DNA of 42,258 nt from Tannerella sp. (lineage in GTDB: Bacteria; Bacteroidota; Bacteroidia; Bacteroidales; Tannerellaceae). The position numbers and the translations under genes were made by a program. This document shows, piece after piece, positions 37,592 to 42,258 of the stretch (within the stretch, counting starts at the first letter, position 1; each line of letters starts with the position of its first letter). A model generated the notes under the pieces. The model was not told where the DNA came from, searched no databases, and saw only the letters and a list, made by a program, of their open reading frames with translations. Location of the stretch: assembly GCA_031272155.1 (NCBI GenBank), contig JAISUI010000041.1, forward strand, positions 1-42,258. The letters run 5' to 3'.

Positions 37592-39013
37592 ATGAAAAAT
37601 TTATTTGTTATATTCTTGATGTTAAACATCTTTGCCTTGGAAGCGCAAAGAAACGACATGAGTTGCCGACTGGGGTTCAGTTATGAATTCAGTAATAACA
37701 AAAACTGGGGAAAAGATAAGCCGGTGATAATGAAAGTTTATCCCAATTCTCCGGCCGAACTTGCAGGCATCCGCCAAAATGACATCATCGAAAAAATAGA
37801 TGAATGGAACGTGTCGGAAATATCGGCGGATGATGTAGATTCGTTGCTTACGGCATCGGAAAGCAATGAAATTGCCCTGACGGTACGCAATTTTGCCGAC
37901 TCGGCCAAGGTGGTCTATATCACCAAAGAATGTTATTCCAACAGTGCGCTGAGTGAAAGCCAGTTGGCTACAGCCTTCGCCATGTACAGCGTAGAAAGCA
38001 CGCACGACCGATTGTTCATCTGTCCGTTTACTACGAACACGACAGAAGATGCCATAGATTTTTCAAAGTTCAAAACATTTGATTTCACAACTGTAGAAGA
38101 CAGCAGTATAACAAAAATAGAAATTGCCGTCAATAACGTATTAAAAAGCGAACTGACTAAAAAAGGGCTTCAACTCAACGCCGCCCATCCGGACATTCTG
38201 ATACATACGTATTACGCCTATAATAAAAACCCGAATTTCAGGCAAAAAGGCAAGGAAACGGAAGCCTCCCTGCCCGTTTTCAGGTATGACATTACGCGCG
38301 ACAAGATAATCCGGTTTCCGTTCTATAATTCGTCTGTTCCCGAATCCGAAAGCGAGTACATCCTCCAGTTGGGCATCCGGTTCATTGACCAGCGCTACGT
38401 GCCCGGACGCATTTTGTGGGAATGTGAAGCAAATGAACTGATGAGCGCTCCATTCGCCGTTGATGAATATGCCGCTATCCATATCCCACTGATGTGCATG
38501 CAGTTCCCTTATGTTAAATACAGCCGAAATGTGCAATTTATCTTAATGAAAAAAGCATTTAACTTCACAGGCATCCGCTACAGCATATACCGGTTAAATG
38601 AAGTGGCCAGCATCGAACCCGGTTCACCTGCGGCTATCGCCGGCATTCGTCCGCACGACATTATTGACCGGATAGAAAATAAACGGATGGATCATACGAC
38701 CGAGGAATTTACGGAAGCGTACCACCAGTTTATCACCAATACATTAAAATATAGAGATGAAAAAACGCGATTTACGGATGCCAGCGGTTTTCCGTCGTGC
38801 ATGTACTGGGACAAATTGAACTATGCGAAGATTTCCAAAGTGTTTGGGAATGACAAGTATATGACTGCTTTTGCTTATCTGTACGCATTTGAGTCTTATA
38901 TCAATCCGACACGAAGTAGCACTTGTACGTTTTACGTTCGGCGTGGCAAGGAAAAGATAGAAATTACGATTCGGCCTGTTTTCTATTCGGAAAAGACGAT
39001 AGAATTAAATTGA
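37592..39013 (+). CDS. Exported protein with two PDZ domains flanking a DUF4136-like domain
   Basis: This 473-aa protein starts with a signal peptide (MKNLFVIFLMLNIFALEAQ), so it should be periplasmic or surface-facing. The first PDZ-like domain (about 35-110) contains VYPNSPAELAGIRQNDIIEKID. A central region (about 145-310; KTFDFTTVED, EIAVNNVLKSELTKKGLQL, DILIHTYYAYNK) resembles DUF4136 lipoprotein domains. A second PDZ-like domain (about 335-385) contains IEPGSPAAIAGIRPHDIIDRI. No protease motif is seen, so it is more likely a scaffold or binding protein than an HtrA-type protease. I chose the ATG at 37592 over the GTG at 37583. It lies 6 bases before mutS2. Function unknown. Confidence 0.8.
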   Translation: MKNLFVIFLMLNIFALEAQRNDMSCRLGFSYEFSNNKNWGKDKPVIMKVYPNSPAELAGIRQNDIIEKIDEWNVSEISADDVDSLLTASESNEIALTVRNFADSAKVVYITKECYSNSALSESQLATAFAMYSVESTHDRLFICPFTTNTTEDAIDFSKFKTFDFTTVEDSSITKIEIAVNNVLKSELTKKGLQLNAAHPDILIHTYYAYNKNPNFRQKGKETEASLPVFRYDITRDKIIRFPFYNSSVPESESEYILQLGIRFIDQRYVPGRILWECEANELMSAPFAVDEYAAIHIPLMCMQFPYVKYSRNVQFILMKKAFNFTGIRYSIYRLNEVASIEPGSPAAIAGIRPHDIIDRIENKRMDHTTEEFTEAYHQFITNTLKYRDEKTRFTDASGFPSCMYWDKLNYAKISKVFGNDKYMTAFAYLYAFESYINPTRSSTCTFYVRRGKEKIEITIRPVFYSEKTIELN

Positions 39014-39019
39014 TTATCT

Positions 39020-41482
39020 GTGATTTATCCCGATAATTTTGAGAATAAGACAGGATTTGACAAAGTCAGGCGACTGATTACCGAAAAATGCTTGAGCCAA
39101 TTGGGTGAAGAAAAGGTTAATGCCATGCATTTTTCTTCCGATGAAGCTGTCGTCACCCGCCGGCTGGCACAAACCGCCGAATTTGTCAACGTGCTGACGG
39201 GCGACCGTGAATTTCCGTCCCGTTATTTTCTTGATGTGCGCGAGCCACTGAGCAGAATCAGGCCGGAAGGAACGTTTCTCGATGAAAAAGAACTGTTTGA
39301 CATCAAATGTTCGCTGCAAACCGTCAGCGATATTGTGCGTTTTTTTATTGGAAACGAAGAAGCTGGCGCCAAGTATCCGGCCTTGACGGAACTGACCGGC
39401 CATATCCCTATCTTCCCACAACTCATACGGGAAATTGACGCTATTCTTGACAAATACGGACAAATCAAAGATCAGGCTTCGCCCGAATTAATGTATATCC
39501 GTAAAGAATTAAACGCCACGATGAGCAGTCTTTCGCGCCATTTGCAAACCATTTTGCGAACGGCGCAGTCCGAAGGCATTGTGGACAAAGATGTAGCGCC
39601 GACCATGCGCGACGGACGGCTGATGATCCCCGTAGCGCCGGCGTTCAAACGCCGGATACGAGGTATCGTACACGACGAATCGGCATCCGGCAAAACGGTA
39701 TTTATTGAACCTGAAGCAGTTATCGAAGCCAATAATCACATCCGCGAACTTGAAAACCGCGAACGGCGGGAAATCATACGGATACTTACGGTATTCACCG
39801 ACCGCATCCGTCCACTTGTTCCGGAGATCCTGCAATCGTACGACTGCTTGGCAGAAATAGACTTTATACGCGCCAAGGCGCTGTTTGCCTTGCAAATACA
39901 TGCCATATTGCCACGAATTGAAAACCGTCCGGTGATGGACTGGGCAAAAGCCGTCCATCCCCTGCTCTATCTCTCGCATTGCAAGCAAAACAAACATGTT
40001 GAGCCATTAGACATTAGCCTCGATAACAAGCGACGCATCCTCATCATTTCCGGGCCGAACGCCGGTGGCAAATCCGTATGCTTGAAAACGGTCGGGCTAT
40101 TGCAATACATGCTCCAGTGCGGTTTGATGATTCCTTTGCACGAACGCTCGACGGCCGGTTTGTTTGAACGGATATTTATTGACATCGGCGACGAACAAAG
40201 CATTGAAAATGATTTAAGTACATACAGTTCGCATTTGACGCACATGAAGTTTTTTATGAAAAACACTCATCCCCGCACGCTGCTGCTGGTGGACGAATTT
40301 GGCAGCGGAACGGAACCGGTCATCGGGGGCGCCATTGCGGAAGCTATCCTTGATCGTTTCAACAGGAGCGGATGCTTCGGCGTCGTCACCACGCACTACC
40401 GCAACCTGAAGCAATTTGCCGAAAACACGGAAGGACTTGTGAATGGCGCCATGCTATACGACCGGCACCTGATGCAGCCGCTTTTCAGGCTGTCCATCGG
40501 ACATCCGGGCAGTTCGTTCGCCATCGAAATCGCCCGCAAAATAGGACTGCCCGACGACGTCATCGCCGATGCATCCGGCAAAGCAGGTACAGATTACATC
40601 GAAACAGACAAATATCTTCAGGATATTGTGCGCGACAAACGCTACTGGGAAAACAAACGACAGCACATCCATCAGCAGGAAAAGCGGATCGAAGAATTAG
40701 CGGCTCATTACGAACAGGCGCTTGAGGATATCCGGAAACAACGGAAAGAAATCCTGACTGCAGCGCGTTTGCAAGCAGGGCAATTAATGAACGAAGCCAA
40801 CGCAAAAATTGAGAATACGATCCGCGAAATCAAGGAATCGCAAGCCGAAAAAGAACGCACCCGGGCGGTGCGCCGCTCATTGGAAGATTTCAAGGCAACA
40901 GTACAAACCGACAAAGACCATGAAACGCCTGTCGGCCGGAAAATAACCAAACTGCGAAAACAGCGCGAACGAAAACCGCCGACCAACGCGCCAACCGCAA
41001 CCAACGAAGAGGACGTCTTGCAGGTCGGCGACGCCGTACAGCTAAACGGCAAGCAGGCCACAGGTTCCATACTGGAGTTGAAAGGCAATAAGGCCACAGT
41101 CGCTTTTGGCATGATTAAAAGCACCGTCAAAACCGACCAACTTAAAAAAGTCGGCAAAGAACAACTCCGTCGCGAAACACGAAAAGACTCGTTTATCAGC
41201 GCTCAAACGACTGACAGCATGTATGAAAAGAAACTGCATTTCAAACAAGACCTGGATGTACGGGGCATGAGGGGCGACGAAGCGTTGCAGGCTGTCACCT
41301 ATTTTATTGACGACGCTATCCAGACAGGCGCCGGCCGCATTCGCATCCTGCACGGCACAGGTTCCGGCATCCTCCGGCAGTTGATACGCGATTACCTTGC
41401 TACAGTGCAGGGGGTACGGCATTTTCAGGACGAACATGTCCAGTTTGGCGGCACGGGAATTACGGTCGTGGATCTGGAATAA
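39020..41482 (+). CDS. mutS2: Endonuclease MutS2
   Basis: MutS2 (820 aa) is a MutS-family ATPase lacking mismatch recognition domains. In other bacteria it suppresses homologous recombination or rescues collided ribosomes. The ATPase has Walker A GPNAGGKS (residues 345-352), a Walker B LLLVDEFGSGTEP and the THYRNLKQFA switch region. A long coiled coil (about 540-640) is followed by a KOW-like segment (VGDAVQLNGKQATGSILEL). The C-terminal Smr nuclease domain has LDVRGMRGDEALQ (near 745) and HGTGSG (near 776). The start is GTG at 39020 giving MIYPDNFENKTGFDKVR, which matches the family. All domains are intact. Confidence 0.94.
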   Translation: MIYPDNFENKTGFDKVRRLITEKCLSQLGEEKVNAMHFSSDEAVVTRRLAQTAEFVNVLTGDREFPSRYFLDVREPLSRIRPEGTFLDEKELFDIKCSLQTVSDIVRFFIGNEEAGAKYPALTELTGHIPIFPQLIREIDAILDKYGQIKDQASPELMYIRKELNATMSSLSRHLQTILRTAQSEGIVDKDVAPTMRDGRLMIPVAPAFKRRIRGIVHDESASGKTVFIEPEAVIEANNHIRELENRERREIIRILTVFTDRIRPLVPEILQSYDCLAEIDFIRAKALFALQIHAILPRIENRPVMDWAKAVHPLLYLSHCKQNKHVEPLDISLDNKRRILIISGPNAGGKSVCLKTVGLLQYMLQCGLMIPLHERSTAGLFERIFIDIGDEQSIENDLSTYSSHLTHMKFFMKNTHPRTLLLVDEFGSGTEPVIGGAIAEAILDRFNRSGCFGVVTTHYRNLKQFAENTEGLVNGAMLYDRHLMQPLFRLSIGHPGSSFAIEIARKIGLPDDVIADASGKAGTDYIETDKYLQDIVRDKRYWENKRQHIHQQEKRIEELAAHYEQALEDIRKQRKEILTAARLQAGQLMNEANAKIENTIREIKESQAEKERTRAVRRSLEDFKATVQTDKDHETPVGRKITKLRKQRERKPPTNAPTATNEEDVLQVGDAVQLNGKQATGSILELKGNKATVAFGMIKSTVKTDQLKKVGKEQLRRETRKDSFISAQTTDSMYEKKLHFKQDLDVRGMRGDEALQAVTYFIDDAIQTGAGRIRILHGTGSGILRQLIRDYLATVQGVRHFQDEHVQFGGTGITVVDLE

Positions 41483-41586
41483 GAAAAAAAGGACGGCATC
41501 AGCGATTATATAATACATTTATTATCAGATATTTAAAAGTTTAAATCTAAAAAAGTGCTTTTTTTGAAAAAAAATTTCCCTTTTTA

Positions 41587-41617
41587 TTTGCAGTTTCAAA
41601 AACTATCTTTATCTTTG
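41587..41617 (+). promoter_or_regulatory. Consensus promoter upstream of the (CT)26 leader and susC-type gene
   Basis: TTTG (41587-41590), a 19-base spacer and TATCTTTG (41610-41617) match the Bacteroidetes promoter exactly. Transcription would start near 41624, about 430 bases before the receptor start, so the CT tract would lie in the mRNA leader. I found no other promoter match between the tract and 42053. Confidence 0.75.
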
Positions 41618-41696
41618 CCATCGTCAATTGTTAATAACATCAGAAAAACGATGGAAGACAGATTACAATAGAGTAAGAGATTTAAAAACAGAGGCT

Positions 41697-42164
<468 letters not shown>

Positions 42165-42258
42165 CAGGTACGGTGACGGACGCCAAGGGCGAAACCGTTA
42201 TCGGCGCGAACGTGATTGAGAAAGGTACGACGAACGGAAACATCACGGATGCAGACGG

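Overview
The window is chromosomal DNA of a Bacteroidetes, most likely order Bacteroidales (near the Bacteroides/Parabacteroides/Tannerella/Dysgonomonas group). Several things point there: TTTG-N19/20-TANNTTTG promoters with little use of Shine-Dalgarno sequences, a 1270-aa RpoB and 1428-aa RpoC, a Bacteroides-type serine palmitoyltransferase, GldH, a methylmalonyl-CoA decarboxylase operon, and the start of a SusC-family receptor at the right edge. No rRNA gene, CRISPR array, prophage or complete insertion sequence is visible.

Layout. (1) 1-3390, minus strand, accessory: a secreted six-hairpin glycosidase cut by the left edge, then a zinc-ribbon protein of unknown function with internal tandem duplications, whose 5' leader carries two related palindromes. 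(2) 3391-5130: a DEAD-box RNA helicase, separated by an intrinsic terminator from (3) 5269-18096, the information-processing superoperon, read leftward as tRNA-Thr(UGU), tRNA-Thr(GGU), tuf, tRNA-Trp, secE, nusG, rplK, rplA, rplJ, rplL, rpoB, rpoC, with a consensus promoter at 18137-18167. (4) 18184-19660: rpsU, a XerC/D-type recombinase and hpf, with their own promoter. (5) 19861-24376: mce-mmdA-mmdD-mmdC-mmdB, epimerase plus sodium-pumping methylmalonyl-CoA decarboxylase, the last steps of succinate-to-propionate fermentation. (6) 24557-28296, plus strand: an omega-amidase-like nitrilase, serine palmitoyltransferase (sphingolipid synthesis), a PSP1/RicT-like protein and lipoprotein GldH. (7) 28302-35517, minus strand: purH-mreB-mreC-mreD-mrdA-rodA, one tightly overlapping purine plus cell-shape operon. 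(8) 35622-37380: grpE-dnaJ. (9) 37592-41482, plus strand: a two-PDZ/DUF4136-like exported protein and mutS2. (10) 41483-42258: a consensus promoter, a leader with a perfect (CT)26 dinucleotide repeat, and the first 68 codons of a SusC/TonB-dependent receptor.

Most of the window is conserved housekeeping. The points most worth a second look are the (CT)26 microsatellite in the leader of the SusC-type receptor, a candidate phase-variation locus where repeat number decides whether a leader reading frame runs across the receptor start; the rplL-rpoB intergenic RNA, which can form a terminator-like hairpin or pair with the rpoB start region; and the paired palindromes and tandem coding repeats of the zinc-ribbon gene near the left edge.
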